The notes: a model not told the origin generated them from the letters alone. Shown: positions 19,241 to 28,690, counted from the stretch's first letter. The stretch: 64,000 nt of DNA from CALSMU01 sp965230225 (GCA_965230225.1 CBDDKM010000003.1:62001-126000), one strand, 5' to 3'. Translations and numbers: made by a program.

Positions 19241-19342
19241 GAGGTTGATATTACTAAGTCAACATCTGGTTTTTAGTATTTAACGAGTGGCTTCCGTTCC
19301 TTTTTGCACAATTTCTGTTATACTAGCATCAAATTAGATTTT

Positions 19343-21643
19343 ATGCGGGTATTTTTTACTGTTTTGTTCATACTCTTCTTAACCATGTGTAAGGCTCAAA
19401 CACTCATGCTTACTCCTGAGGAAAGAGCAATAATGCATCATGTGGTGGTGAAAAGTCCTGCTCTGGAAAGAAACTTAGGACACCTTTTCGAATTTACCGG
19501 AGATACGGTCTATTTTGTATTTGATACTGATAAAGAAACAGACTCAATAATTGACTACGATTCTATTGAGAAATCGTTAGTGTATGAGCCATCCCAGCTT
19601 AAAATTTACGATTACGAATTGGTTCATCAGAGGCAAGGGTTGTTAAATGAATTGTCCACAAAAATGGCTTTGCAATCATTGTATGAAGAGTTGAAGAGAA
19701 AAGATGAAATAAAGCCAGAAGGGGTTTCGGATACCATTTATCAGGCCTTTTTAGGGGAGCTTTCCAAAAACCTGCCCGACAAAGCTGTTAAAATTAAAAA
19801 AGGGCAAAGAGAGGCTATTTCTAAAGTTATTGATCTACTTGACCCCAATATGATTTTTAAAGATCGGGTAAACAAACTGAGAGAAATGCAAGGGTTTAAC
19901 TTGGTGGAACAACAGCAAGTACTGGATGTTGTGCATCGGTCCATTCAAACCTATATTCAGAAAAAATCGTACGAGTATTTCCTTAAAATTGGAGGAAAGC
20001 GAGGAAACTATCAATCCACACTATTAGCTGCCGGAGATGGTAGTGGAACTTCTGGATTATTGAACGAAAGAGAGTTAATTTATAAAGGGAAAAATAAGCT
20101 TGGTTCTTCTAAAGGAGTGGGATTATTTACTTATGATTCTAAAATCAAATCTGGAGATAAGAATGTGCAAAGGATAGTTGCAAGTAGTACTTCCGTTAGA
20201 GAGTTTTCTCCGTATAAGGATAGCTATACCAATGTTCACTTTAGCATGTGGGGATTTAACTTTAGAAGACAGTCTACAGTGGTGATTTCCAGAGAGGGAA
20301 ATGCATACGTGCTCTACGCATCAAAAATAACCAAGGAGTTGTCTCCGGATTCCACTTTTGGAAAAGGAAATACGGTACATGCAAACATTCATAAACTGGA
20401 ACATGTAAGTATACCTGCTGTCGATGAAGAGATCAATGGAAAAGATGGTTTAAAGGATAGGGTAAAGCATCACGAGGGAGAGCGAAGTGATGTGTTACTT
20501 AAGATTAAAGAAACCGAAATGGATCTGAATGAGCACCGATATGCTCAGGCTAAAAACCAAAAGAAAATTAAATACTTGCAGGAACGCTTAAGCAATCTCT
20601 ACACCAGAAAAGCTCAGGTAGAAAAGAACCTGGCTCAGGCCAAAGAAGAGTTAAAGATAGAAGAGGAGAGGTTACAACGATTCAGAACGAGGTTGGAAGA
20701 GTTGAAATTCTTTTTTGGAGATTTCCAGATGTCATACACCAAGTTTGGTTATGTGTACACATTTGAAGATGGTTGTACGTTTAATAGCTTTACACAGGAT
20801 TTCGTGATTCCAGATTCATTAAAGTCGGAAGATTTTTCTGTAAGAATAATTGCCACCGGACCGGATGCCATGAGTGATTTTGTGGATGAGGTACAGTTAC
20901 AGGTTGGAATTACGAAAGGAGAACCTGAAGACATCGATCCACATAATTTTAATCTGGAGTTGAATGATGTATTTGCTTCCGACCAGTTTGAAATAGATCG
21001 TTTTGTACTTCATGAGGATGAGGTTTATGAGGTGAGTAAGATGCTCAACCTACTGTTGGTTAATGATTGGGATTTATCCATGAACCTTGTTGGAGGAGGA
21101 GTTGGAGTAATGTCAGGTGGAAAAATTGTTTCTGGGAATGCTAAGGAATTGGATCAATATCCGGGGGAATCGGATGAGGAAAAACTAGAAGCAAGAAATG
21201 GTGAGGAGTTCAAGCCTTTTCGAACTACAAATTTAGGGTTTACTTACACTGATTCAGGACTAAGATTATTAGTAGAATCGTATACTGATGCTGTTAAATC
21301 GAATTTTTCGAAAAAGAACATCAAGGTTAAGCCGGTAAAGGAAAAGTATCCTGATCTTTCTGAAAATGAAATGTTGAGTGCGTTCAGAACATTTTTTACC
21401 ACAGAAAAATTCATGGGAGAGTTGATGCGTGCAGCCTATTTTAATTTTGAGGGTAAGGATAAGTCTAAATTAATGGCTCATTTAAAAAAGGCACTGGAGA
21501 AATCTTATGTTGTAGTAAAGGGCACAAAGGTGAGTTATCAGGAGTATTCGTCAGTGGTTCATAAGGAGATGAGCTACTATTCTATACTGGAAGAGAAGTT
21601 TAAGCAAAAAGAAGAAGAGTACAAAAACATGCTTCAGATGTAA
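19343..21643 (+). CDS. Exported coiled-coil protein of unknown function
   Basis: An ATG at 19304 is in frame, but 19343 puts a signal peptide at the very N-terminus (MRVFFTVLFILFLT, cleavage after KAQ), leaving 766 residues. The only obvious feature is a charged coiled coil at about 390-465, rich in Glu, Lys and Arg. Flanking regions look globular with mixed helices and strands. No enzyme motif, transmembrane segment or sorting domain is recognised. It lies between the DUF5916 gene and a 3-hydroxyacyl-CoA dehydrogenase gene, separated from both, so context says little. Confidence 0.7.
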   Translation: MRVFFTVLFILFLTMCKAQTLMLTPEERAIMHHVVVKSPALERNLGHLFEFTGDTVYFVFDTDKETDSIIDYDSIEKSLVYEPSQLKIYDYELVHQRQGLLNELSTKMALQSLYEELKRKDEIKPEGVSDTIYQAFLGELSKNLPDKAVKIKKGQREAISKVIDLLDPNMIFKDRVNKLREMQGFNLVEQQQVLDVVHRSIQTYIQKKSYEYFLKIGGKRGNYQSTLLAAGDGSGTSGLLNERELIYKGKNKLGSSKGVGLFTYDSKIKSGDKNVQRIVASSTSVREFSPYKDSYTNVHFSMWGFNFRRQSTVVISREGNAYVLYASKITKELSPDSTFGKGNTVHANIHKLEHVSIPAVDEEINGKDGLKDRVKHHEGERSDVLLKIKETEMDLNEHRYAQAKNQKKIKYLQERLSNLYTRKAQVEKNLAQAKEELKIEEERLQRFRTRLEELKFFFGDFQMSYTKFGYVYTFEDGCTFNSFTQDFVIPDSLKSEDFSVRIIATGPDAMSDFVDEVQLQVGITKGEPEDIDPHNFNLELNDVFASDQFEIDRFVLHEDEVYEVSKMLNLLLVNDWDLSMNLVGGGVGVMSGGKIVSGNAKELDQYPGESDEEKLEARNGEEFKPFRTTNLGFTYTDSGLRLLVESYTDAVKSNFSKKNIKVKPVKEKYPDLSENEMLSAFRTFFTTEKFMGELMRAAYFNFEGKDKSKLMAHLKKALEKSYVVVKGTKVSYQEYSSVVHKEMSYYSILEEKFKQKEEEYKNMLQM

Positions 21644-21714
21644 TTCTCACTTTCTTAAGAGGAGAGTTAAACCTTAAATTCTATCTTTAACCTCCATAAA
21701 ACCAGAATTAAATT

Positions 21715-22872
21715 ATGATTAAAGTAGGAGTTTTAGGATCCGGTTCAATGGGATCCGGTATTGCTCAGGTTGCCGCAACAGCAGGACACCAGGTAGTACT
21801 GTTTGATACTAATCAGGAGGCATTGCAAAAAGCAATGGGTAAACTAAAGAAAATCCTGAATAGATTAGTTGAGAAAGGAAGAATTGACGAAGCCACCAGC
21901 AACGATATTTATGGAAGAATTGAACCAGCAACCAGTATGGAAGAATTTGCAGGTTGCGGAATGGTTATCGAAGCAATTATTGAAAATTTAGAGATCAAGA
22001 AATCGGTGTTCGAGCAATTGGAAAACATTTGCGGAGATGATTGTATTTTAGCTTCGAATACCTCTTCACTATCCGTAACGGCTATTGGAGCTGCTTGCCA
22101 AAAAGCAGAGCGTGTTATTGGTATTCATTTCTTTAATCCTGCTCCATTAATGCCATTGGTGGAGATTATTCCTTGTATTCAAACTTCGGAAGAGGTACTG
22201 AATAATTCGAAAGCATTAATCGATAGCTGGGGGAAAGTAACTGTTATTGCTAAAGATACTCCAGGTTTTATCGTAAATAGAGTGGCACGTCCGTTTTACG
22301 GAGAAGCACTTAGAATTTATGAAGAAGGGATGGCAGATTTTGCTACCATCGATTGGGCAATGACTGAGATTGGAGGTTTCAGAATGGGACCATTTACTCT
22401 AATGGATTTCATTGGTAATGATATTAACTATACCGTAACAGAAACTGTCTTTACAGCCTTTTATTTTGACCCTAGATACAAACCATCGTTTACTCAAAAA
22501 AGACATGCTGAGGCAGGGTGGTTAGGCAGAAAATCTGGTAGAGGATATTACGATTACTCAGAAGGAGCTACTCCTCCAGAGCCTAATAAAGATGAATATT
22601 TAGGAAGACAAATTGTTGATAGAATTGTAGCTATGTTGATCAATGAAGCAGCAGATGCACTTTATTTAAACATTGCTTCTAAAGAGGATATTGATCTGGC
22701 GATGACCAAAGGGGTAAATTATCCTAAAGGATTACTGCGTTGGGCAGATGAGATTGGAATTAACGAGTGTGCCAATCGAATGGATCAACTACAGCAAGAG
22801 TATATGGAAGATCGATACCGTTGTAGTCCACTACTAAGAAGAATGGCCAAAGAAAGAAAATCATTTTACTAG
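21715..22872 (+). CDS. 3-hydroxyacyl-CoA dehydrogenase
   Basis: 385 residues. The NAD-binding Rossmann motif GVLGSGSMGSGIAQ is at residues 4-17, followed by the 3HCDH_N catalytic segments (SNTSSLSVTAIG, GIHFFNPAPLMPLVEI), with His in HFFNP as catalytic base. Two C-terminal 3HCDH domains follow (about 185-285 and 295-380; motif GWLGRKSGRGYYDY). It oxidises L-3-hydroxyacyl-CoA in beta-oxidation or phenylacetate-type degradation (Hbd/PaaH family). It is single, ends at a strong terminator, and no thiolase or acyl-CoA dehydrogenase is next to it. An enoyl-CoA hydratase homologue lies far away at 61991. Confidence 0.92.
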   Translation: MIKVGVLGSGSMGSGIAQVAATAGHQVVLFDTNQEALQKAMGKLKKILNRLVEKGRIDEATSNDIYGRIEPATSMEEFAGCGMVIEAIIENLEIKKSVFEQLENICGDDCILASNTSSLSVTAIGAACQKAERVIGIHFFNPAPLMPLVEIIPCIQTSEEVLNNSKALIDSWGKVTVIAKDTPGFIVNRVARPFYGEALRIYEEGMADFATIDWAMTEIGGFRMGPFTLMDFIGNDINYTVTETVFTAFYFDPRYKPSFTQKRHAEAGWLGRKSGRGYYDYSEGATPPEPNKDEYLGRQIVDRIVAMLINEAADALYLNIASKEDIDLAMTKGVNYPKGLLRWADEIGINECANRMDQLQQEYMEDRYRCSPLLRRMAKERKSFY

Positions 22873-22877
22873 AGCAT

Positions 22878-22910
22878 AAAAAAAGCCATCAGTTTAACTG
22901 ATGGCTTTTT
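22878..22910. terminator. Bidirectional terminator
   Basis: GCCATCAGTT / AACTGATGGC is an exact ten-base inverted repeat with A-run and T-run flanks, between the dehydrogenase and cysteine-rich lipoprotein genes, which converge here. Confidence 0.9.
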
Positions 22911-22930
22911 CATTTATCAAGATTTATTCT

Positions 22931-23329
22931 TTAGTGAGCTTCCTCTTCAACGTGCTCTTCAACAGCAGGAGCTTCCTCTACTGGAGCTTCTCCTTCTGTT
23001 CCGGCTTCGCATTTTTCAGCACCTTCACATTTCTCTCCTTCTCCACATTTCCCTTCTTCACATTTCATGTCCTGGCATTTGTGTTCACAAGATTTTTTAC
23101 ATTCTTTATCTCCGTGCTCACAACTTTTCTTGCATTTATCTTTGCAATCTTTGTCGCATTTGTCTTTGCAGTCTTTACCACATTTTTCTTTATCACAGTG
23201 GTGAGAACACTTGTCGTCTGATTGTTCTGTTTTTTCTTCTTCTTTAGCTTCTTCAGAACCGCAAGAAGTTAAAGTCATTCCAGTTAAGAACATGGATAAA
23301 ATTCCAAATCCAAATAATAGTTTTTTCAT
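22931..23329 (-). CDS. Cysteine- and lysine-rich lipoprotein, possibly metal binding
   Basis: 132 residues: type II signal peptide with lipobox TLTSC, an acidic linker, then a ~70-residue segment with 15 Cys, mostly four residues apart and flanked by Lys, Asp, Glu and a few His (CSHHCDKEKCGKDCKDKC), then an acidic Ala/Pro/Glu tail. The regular C-x3-C spacing resembles a metallothionein-like or heavy-metal-binding segment, but no known family is recognised. As a lipoprotein it should sit in the outer or inner membrane, facing the periplasm or surface. A consensus -7 box lies 22 bases upstream. The codon pattern and low complexity favour repeat expansion. Confidence 0.75.
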   Translation of the reverse strand: MKKLLFGFGILSMFLTGMTLTSCGSEEAKEEEKTEQSDDKCSHHCDKEKCGKDCKDKCDKDCKDKCKKSCEHGDKECKKSCEHKCQDMKCEEGKCGEGEKCEGAEKCEAGTEGEAPVEEAPAVEEHVEEEAH

Positions 23330-23351
23330 GTTTAGTTTTTTGCTTTGCTGG

Positions 23352-23359
23352 CAAATATA
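23352..23359 (-). promoter_or_regulatory. -7 box of the cysteine-rich lipoprotein gene
   Basis: On the minus strand this reads TATATTTG, an exact TAnnTTTG match, 22 bases before the ATG. Confidence 0.6.
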
Positions 23360-23431
23360 GAATAATAACCAAAAATAGTCTCTACCACTTCTGTCATTAA
23401 CCTGACATTAACACCCATAAAATGAGGTTAT

Positions 23432-24277
23432 TTATAGTAAATCGAAGATGTGTAGGTAGGCCAATACAAAAGGAGCAGAGAACAATACTCCGTCGAAACG
23501 ATCAAGAATACCACCATGTCCTGGAAGAATAGTTCCAGAGTCTTTTACACCACAACTACGCTTAATTTGCGATTCGGTTAAATCTCCAAGAGTACCAAAC
23601 ACCACTATGATTGAAGATACTGCTATCCAGTGCCCAATTGAGCTTTCTGAAAAATAAGCGAATAAAAAACCGGTTGTCATGGCCAATAGCATACCTCCCA
23701 CAGCTCCTTCCCAGGTTTTGTTAGGAGAAACTCTTTCGAATAGTTTTGTTTTACCAAAGGCCGACCCAAATAGGTAGGCGCCAGTATCACTTGCCCACTG
23801 AATCACAAAGAAGCCGAGTAAGAATATAAATTCATACCTACCCTCCAGTTCCATTACATCATCGTAAGGTGAGTTGTACGCAAAGAAATTTAAAATGGAA
23901 AATGGTATAACGATATACATTATACCAACGATCGAAAAGGCAAAGTTGGATACTGGAGTTTCACTTTTTCTAAACAATTCGATAACCACCAATACCACTA
24001 AAAGTGGGAAAATGAATAGTAAATAAGAAAAGGAGATGTTTAAATCTCCAAAACTGTACAATACGATTAAACTGTAAATGGAAGCACCAACAATAGAAGA
24101 GGCGCTCTTTTTAGGTTTAAAACCACCTATTTCCATTAGTTTAAAGAACTCCACCAGCCCAAGTAGGGATACAATGAAAAAGAGCCCTGCAACAGAATAC
24201 TTATTCCATACAATGGCTCCTATCAGTACAATTACAAATAATGCACCGGTTATTGATCTTTTTACAATGTCCTTCAA
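23432..24277 (-). CDS. cdsA: Phosphatidate cytidylyltransferase
   Basis: 281-residue polytopic inner-membrane enzyme that makes CDP-diacylglycerol from phosphatidic acid and CTP, the branch point to phosphatidylethanolamine and other phospholipids. About seven or eight hydrophobic segments are visible. The C-terminal CDP signature reads GDLTESQIKRSCGVKDSG with GGILDRFDGVLFSAP, and the conserved SDTGAYLFG lies upstream. It starts six bases after the ftsH stop and is the third gene of rsfS-ftsH-cdsA, an order frequent in Bacteroidota. Confidence 0.96.
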   Translation of the reverse strand: MKDIVKRSITGALFVIVLIGAIVWNKYSVAGLFFIVSLLGLVEFFKLMEIGGFKPKKSASSIVGASIYSLIVLYSFGDLNISFSYLLFIFPLLVVLVVIELFRKSETPVSNFAFSIVGIMYIVIPFSILNFFAYNSPYDDVMELEGRYEFIFLLGFFVIQWASDTGAYLFGSAFGKTKLFERVSPNKTWEGAVGGMLLAMTTGFLFAYFSESSIGHWIAVSSIIVVFGTLGDLTESQIKRSCGVKDSGTILPGHGGILDRFDGVLFSAPFVLAYLHIFDLL

Positions 24278-24283
24278 ACAGTG

Positions 24284-26362
24284 CTATTTGGGTTCTTCAT
24301 TTTCTCCTTCACCTCCCGAATCTTCTTTTTTGTCTTCGGTCTTTGGCTCTTCTGTTAGTGGAGGAATATCCATTGGCCCAACAGTTGGTTCTGATTTGAT
24401 TTCTGGAATTTTAACTTCCGGAATCTTAACATCACTTGTTCCGTTAGAAGATGGGAAATTTCGCTTACCTAAAATTTGCTCTAAATCCTCTTTGAAAATT
24501 ACCTCTTTTTCCAGAAGCTTCTCGGCAAGTTGTTTTAGCTTGTCTTTATTTTCAGTAAGAATCTTAATCGCTCTTTGGTATTGCTCTTCAATAATGTTTT
24601 TAACCTCCTCGTCAATGATTCTGGCAGTTTGTTCACTGTATGGCTTTGTGAAACCATATCCATCACCTCTCGAATCATAGTAAGAAATGTTACCAATTTT
24701 TTCGTTCAGTCCGTAGATGGTAACCATTGCCGTAGCTTGTTTGGTCACTTTTTCAAGGTCACTTAATGCTCCTGTAGAAATTTTGTTGAACATGATTTGT
24801 TCAGCAGCTCTTCCTCCCAGTGCAGAACACATTTCATCTAAAATTTGCTCAGTAGTGGTAATCTGTCTTTCTTCAGGTAAGTACCATGCTGCTCCAAGAC
24901 TTTTCCCTCTAGGAACAATTGTAACCTTAACCAATGGATTAGCATGCTCAACCATCCAGCTAATTGTAGCGTGTCCAGCTTCGTGGAATGCAACTGCTCT
25001 TTTCTCTTCGGCAGTAATGATCTTGTTTTTCTTTTCTAGCCCTCCAATTATTCTATCGATAGCATCATGGAAGTCTTGCATTTCAACAGCTTTCTTCTTC
25101 TTTCTTGCAGCAATTAAAGCAGCCTCATTACACATGTTGGCAATATCAGCTCCACTAAATCCTGGAGTTTGCTTTGCTAGGAAATCTCTATCTACACTTT
25201 CTCCAAGTTTAATTGGCTTCAAGTGAACTTCAAAGATTTCTCTTCTTTCGTTTAGGTCAGGCATGTCTACATAAATCTGACGATCGAAACGTCCTGCACG
25301 AAGAAGTGCTCTGTCCAGTACATCTGCTCTGTTCGTTGCAGCTAAGATGATTACACCACTATTGGTTCCGAAACCATCCATCTCTGTTAATAGCTGGTTA
25401 AGGGTATTTTCTCTTTCATCGTTAGACCCCATATTAGGGTTCTTTCCTCTGGCTCTACCAATTGCATCAATCTCATCGATGAAAATAATACTTGGAGATT
25501 TTTCTTTAGCTTGCTTAAACAAGTCTCTTACTCTGGAAGCTCCAACCCCTACAAACATCTCAACAAAATCAGATCCTGAAAGTGAAAAGAAAGGAACCTG
25601 CGCTTCACCTGCAACAGCTTTTGCTAGTAAAGTTTTTCCTGTTCCCGGAGGTCCTACAAGCAATGCTCCTTTAGGGATTTTTGCTCCAAGCTCGGTGTAT
25701 TTCTTAGGGCTCTTTAGGAAGTCCACAATTTCTTGTACTTCTTCTTTTGCCCCTTCTAGTCCCGCAACATCTTTAAAGCTAACGTTAGTACTTTTTCCTT
25801 TTCCAAATACCTGAGCTTTTGATTTTCCAATGTTGAAAATCTGTCCTCCAGCACCACCGGCACCACCACCAACTCTTCTCATAATAAAGATCCAGATGGC
25901 GATCATAATTCCGAAGAAAATCAACCAACTAAACAGTTCTCTACCGTAGTTTTCTGGGTTGTCAAAAATGATTTCAAAGTCGTGCTGATCAGCTAACTCT
26001 TTGTATCCATCTTTGGTTTTGTCCGTGTCCGAAAATGTAAATTGATAATGTGGTCCTTCGTTCGCTCTACCAGAAAGTGTTTTTTTAGAGATGTCCTCGT
26101 GTTTATACCCTGATCCATTTAAAGAATCTGGCTTGATGGAAACCTGTACCATACGTTGGTTTTCCAGAACAACCATTTTAGAAACGTGTCCTTTATCCAC
26201 CATTTCAAAGAATTCCTTCTCGTTGGTCTCTTTCAGACCTCCATCCCACTGAAACAGGTTAATGGAGATTAGTATTACTGCAATGATTGCGTAAATCCAG
26301 TAAAAGTTAAAAGCTGGCTTTTTACCATCTCCCTTCTTATTATAATTTTGCTTCTTAGCCAT
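24284..26362 (-). CDS. ftsH: ATP-dependent zinc metalloprotease FtsH
   Basis: 692 residues. Two membrane segments (about 21-37 and 143-161) enclose a periplasmic domain. The AAA domain has Walker A GPPGTGKT (237-244), Walker B SPSIIFIDEIDAIG and the second region of homology. The M41 protease domain carries HEAGH near residue 459. It degrades membrane and regulatory proteins. The Gly-rich stretch after the second helix (VGGGAGGAGGQ) and the ~60-residue acidic/Pro tail are typical of Bacteroidota FtsH. Middle gene of the rsfS-ftsH-cdsA operon. Confidence 0.97.
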   Translation of the reverse strand: MAKKQNYNKKGDGKKPAFNFYWIYAIIAVILISINLFQWDGGLKETNEKEFFEMVDKGHVSKMVVLENQRMVQVSIKPDSLNGSGYKHEDISKKTLSGRANEGPHYQFTFSDTDKTKDGYKELADQHDFEIIFDNPENYGRELFSWLIFFGIMIAIWIFIMRRVGGGAGGAGGQIFNIGKSKAQVFGKGKSTNVSFKDVAGLEGAKEEVQEIVDFLKSPKKYTELGAKIPKGALLVGPPGTGKTLLAKAVAGEAQVPFFSLSGSDFVEMFVGVGASRVRDLFKQAKEKSPSIIFIDEIDAIGRARGKNPNMGSNDERENTLNQLLTEMDGFGTNSGVIILAATNRADVLDRALLRAGRFDRQIYVDMPDLNERREIFEVHLKPIKLGESVDRDFLAKQTPGFSGADIANMCNEAALIAARKKKKAVEMQDFHDAIDRIIGGLEKKNKIITAEEKRAVAFHEAGHATISWMVEHANPLVKVTIVPRGKSLGAAWYLPEERQITTTEQILDEMCSALGGRAAEQIMFNKISTGALSDLEKVTKQATAMVTIYGLNEKIGNISYYDSRGDGYGFTKPYSEQTARIIDEEVKNIIEEQYQRAIKILTENKDKLKQLAEKLLEKEVIFKEDLEQILGKRNFPSSNGTSDVKIPEVKIPEIKSEPTVGPMDIPPLTEEPKTEDKKEDSGGEGENEEPK

Positions 26363-26423
26363 TTATTTTTGCTTGTTAATAATTCGTCTATAAGATCAGA
26401 GACGAACAATATCATTCAATATT

Positions 26424-26795
26424 TTATACTTCTTCAATTAATTCTGTTGGAGCATCCGCCCAAAGTGCTTCTACATTGTAAAACTCTCTGGCTTCGTTGT
26501 AGAAAACATGGGCCACCACATCTACATAATCCAATAAGATCCACTCTGCATTTGTTTCTCCTTCCTGATGCCAGGGTTTTTCTCTCAGGATATCAAGAAC
26601 GGTTTCTTTAACAGACTTTGCAATTGCCTCTACCTGGGTAGAAGAATTACCATGGCAAATCACAAAAAAGTCGGTTACTGCAGTAGGAATCTCTCTAAGA
26701 TCGATACATACAATATCTTCCGCTTTTAATTCTTGCATTCCCTTCACAATTGCCTCCTTTAAGGCTATCGATCCCGCATCATTTTTTTTGCTCAT
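26424..26795 (-). CDS. rsfS: Ribosomal silencing factor RsfS
   Basis: 123 residues covering the whole RsfS/Iojap (DUF143) family: DIVCIDLREI, DFFVICHGNSSTQVEAIA and DYVDVVAHVFYNEAREFYNVEALW. It binds ribosomal protein L14 (uL14) and blocks subunit joining under nutrient limitation. First gene of the operon with ftsH and cdsA; 61 bases separate it from ftsH. Divergent from birA, 82 bases apart. Confidence 0.95.
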   Translation of the reverse strand: MSKKNDAGSIALKEAIVKGMQELKAEDIVCIDLREIPTAVTDFFVICHGNSSTQVEAIAKSVKETVLDILREKPWHQEGETNAEWILLDYVDVVAHVFYNEAREFYNVEALWADAPTELIEEV

Positions 26796-26819
26796 GTAGT
26801 GTTTTTAAATTAATTCTGC

Positions 26820-26837
26820 CAAATGTAATCAAATCTA
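26820..26837 (-). promoter_or_regulatory. Two overlapping-distance -7 boxes upstream of rsfS
   Basis: Minus strand TACATTTG (26827-26820) and TAGATTTG (26837-26830) both match TAnnTTTG exactly. They lie 24 and 34 bases before the rsfS ATG. Either or both could drive the operon. Confidence 0.5.
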
Positions 26838-26877
26838 CGTTTATTTCACTTACTTTAAGCCGTTATCAAAGCACAAA

Positions 26878-27636
26878 ATGCAATTGTCTGAAACGCTTTT
26901 TATAGGAAAACAAATCGTAACACTCGATGTTGTTGATTCCACCAACAATTACGCTGCCAATTTACTTAGTACGACAAAAGTTCTGGATGGTACTGTTATT
27001 ATGGCATACTTTCAGGATAGAGGGAAGGGGCAAAGGGGGAACAGTTGGTATTCCGAACCTGGAAAAAACTTGACCTTCTCATTGGTGTTAAAGCCATCAT
27101 TTGTAAAAGTGGAGGAGCAATTTATTCTTAGTAAAGCAGTGTCCTTAGCACTATGCGAATATTGTGAAAAAGCTACAGGCAAAAACGCTTTTATCAAATG
27201 GCCCAACGATATCATAGTTGATCAAAAGAAAATTTGTGGAATTCTGATCGAGAATCAGTTTAGAGGAAAAAAGCTGGAGCATTCCATTATCGGGATCGGG
27301 TTTAATATAAATCAAGTAGATTTTGGTGAGGTAACTACTGCCACGAGTTTGAAACTACTTACTACAGAAGAAAAGGACATTAGCAAAGAACTAAGTGATT
27401 TGTTGATTTTTGTAGAGAAGTATTACCTGATGCTTCGCAATGGCAGGGTGAAAGAGGTGGAGGAACAGTACCTCGAAAGTCTTCTGTATCATGGCGATCA
27501 AAAGAACTATTTGGTGGAAGGAGAAAACTTTACCACCATGATATTGGACGTTTTACCCAATGGGAGATTAGTTACCCGAACTCCACAGGGGAAAATTAAA
27601 ACTTTTGATTTTAAAGAAATCGAATTTATCCTTTAG
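26878..27636 (+). CDS. birA: Biotin-[acetyl-CoA-carboxylase] ligase
   Basis: 252 residues of the BirA catalytic type without the N-terminal DNA-binding domain, so it should be a pure ligase. Motifs: DSTNNYA, the biotinyl-AMP loop GKGQRGNSWYSEPG, KWPNDIIV, KKICGILIEN and GIGFNIN, then the C-terminal SH3-like domain. It attaches biotin to the carrier protein of acetyl-CoA and related carboxylases. Its stop overlaps that of the next, convergent gene by four bases. Confidence 0.95.
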   Translation: MQLSETLFIGKQIVTLDVVDSTNNYAANLLSTTKVLDGTVIMAYFQDRGKGQRGNSWYSEPGKNLTFSLVLKPSFVKVEEQFILSKAVSLALCEYCEKATGKNAFIKWPNDIIVDQKKICGILIENQFRGKKLEHSIIGIGFNINQVDFGEVTTATSLKLLTTEEKDISKELSDLLIFVEKYYLMLRNGRVKEVEEQYLESLLYHGDQKNYLVEGENFTTMILDVLPNGRLVTRTPQGKIKTFDFKEIEFIL

Positions 27637-28037
27637 GCGCTTTTTACTTTCACCAATCGATCAGCCATGTAATTGAAAAGATTATTCAATGGCTTTTCAA
27701 CCATCATCTTTAAAAACGGATTGATATCCGCATCGCAAATCAACTTGGCGTTGGTAGACTCTCCATTCTCTGTTAAAAAAACATTCAAGGTAAACTTGAA
27801 TGGAGAACTGGCACCACTAGCTAATTCAATTTTAGAGTTAGGCTCTCCAGATACATGTTTTAGTTCCAGTTTATAGGTCTTCTGGATTTTAAAAGAACAC
27901 TCTTTTTCGGTTGCAGCCCAATTGGATATTTTATCCTTTGGTAAAAGCAGTTCATAATTATTCATGTCCGATAGGAATGAATAACATTCCTCTGCTGAGC
28001 AGGCTACATTTACCTCGTTACTTTCAATTCTGGTCAT
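27633..28037 (-). CDS. SRPBCC/START-like protein
   Basis: 134 residues with the alternating strand pattern of the SRPBCC (Bet v1/START) superfamily: an N-terminal strand, VACSAEECYSFLSD at the start of the ligand pocket, and a long C-terminal helix (MMVEKPLNNLFNYMADRL). Bacteroidota homologues are usually annotated as hypothetical or polyketide cyclase/dehydrase-like. No catalytic residues can be assigned. It starts three bases after the pyrE stop and probably shares its transcript. Confidence 0.7.
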   Translation of the reverse strand: MTRIESNEVNVACSAEECYSFLSDMNNYELLLPKDKISNWAATEKECSFKIQKTYKLELKHVSGEPNSKIELASGASSPFKFTLNVFLTENGESTNAKLICDADINPFLKMMVEKPLNNLFNYMADRLVKVKSA

Positions 28038-28040
28038 ATT

Positions 28041-28685
28041 CTAAACTTGTTTCCACATGGAAGGGCTGTTTCGCCATTCTTGTAAGGAATCAATTTCTTT
28101 TTCAGTGATGTAATTTGATGTTACAGCTTGCTTGATCATGATATTGTAATCAGACAACGTATGCAACTGGCAGTTGGCTTTTTCGAAGTTTTCTCTTGCC
28201 ACATCGAAATCATAAGTAAAGATGGCTACCATCCCTTTGATGTTACATCCCACTTCTCTTAAGGCATCTACTGCATCCAAACTGCTTTTCCCTGAAGAAA
28301 CTAAATCCTCTACTACTACTACACTCTGTCCGGAATCAACAACACCTTCGATTTTATTTCCCAATCCGTGCCCTTTAGCAGAAGATCGAACGTAAATAAA
28401 AGGTACTCCCAATTCCTGAGCAACTAATACACCTAAGGCAATTCCTCCGGTGGCAACTCCGGCAATAACATCTGGCTTACCATATTTGTCGATAATAAGC
28501 TCAGCAAATTGCTGACGGATATAAGTTCTGATTTGGGGATATGATAGAGTTTTTCTATTGTCGCAGTAAATTGGAGACTTCCAACCTGATGCCCAGGTAA
28601 ACGGATTTTGTGGCTGAAGTTTAATTGCTTTGATTTGCAATAAAAATTCTGCTACTTTTAGCCCACATTCTTCATTCTTAAACAT
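28041..28685 (-). CDS. pyrE: Orotate phosphoribosyltransferase
   Basis: 214 residues. N-terminal segment FTWASGWKSPIYCDNR binds orotate; the PRPP-binding motif is SVVVVEDLVSSGKS. It converts orotate and PRPP to OMP in pyrimidine synthesis. The ATG is only five bases after a consensus -7 box, so the mRNA may be leaderless. Eight bases separate it from the divergent Nudix gene. The SRPBCC gene follows closely. Confidence 0.95.
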   Translation of the reverse strand: MFKNEECGLKVAEFLLQIKAIKLQPQNPFTWASGWKSPIYCDNRKTLSYPQIRTYIRQQFAELIIDKYGKPDVIAGVATGGIALGVLVAQELGVPFIYVRSSAKGHGLGNKIEGVVDSGQSVVVVEDLVSSGKSSLDAVDALREVGCNIKGMVAIFTYDFDVARENFEKANCQLHTLSDYNIMIKQAVTSNYITEKEIDSLQEWRNSPSMWKQV

Positions 28686-28690
28686 GGCTG

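Noticed and set aside
19243..19280. Terminator after the DUF5916 gene
   Set aside because: GTTGA/TCAAC forms only a weak five-pair stem with a ten-base loop, and the T run is separated from it.
22901..23221. Open frame on the plus strand, Phe/Ser-rich
   Set aside because: It is the antisense of the Lys/Glu/Cys-rich lipoprotein gene, has no independent family match, and begins in a terminator.
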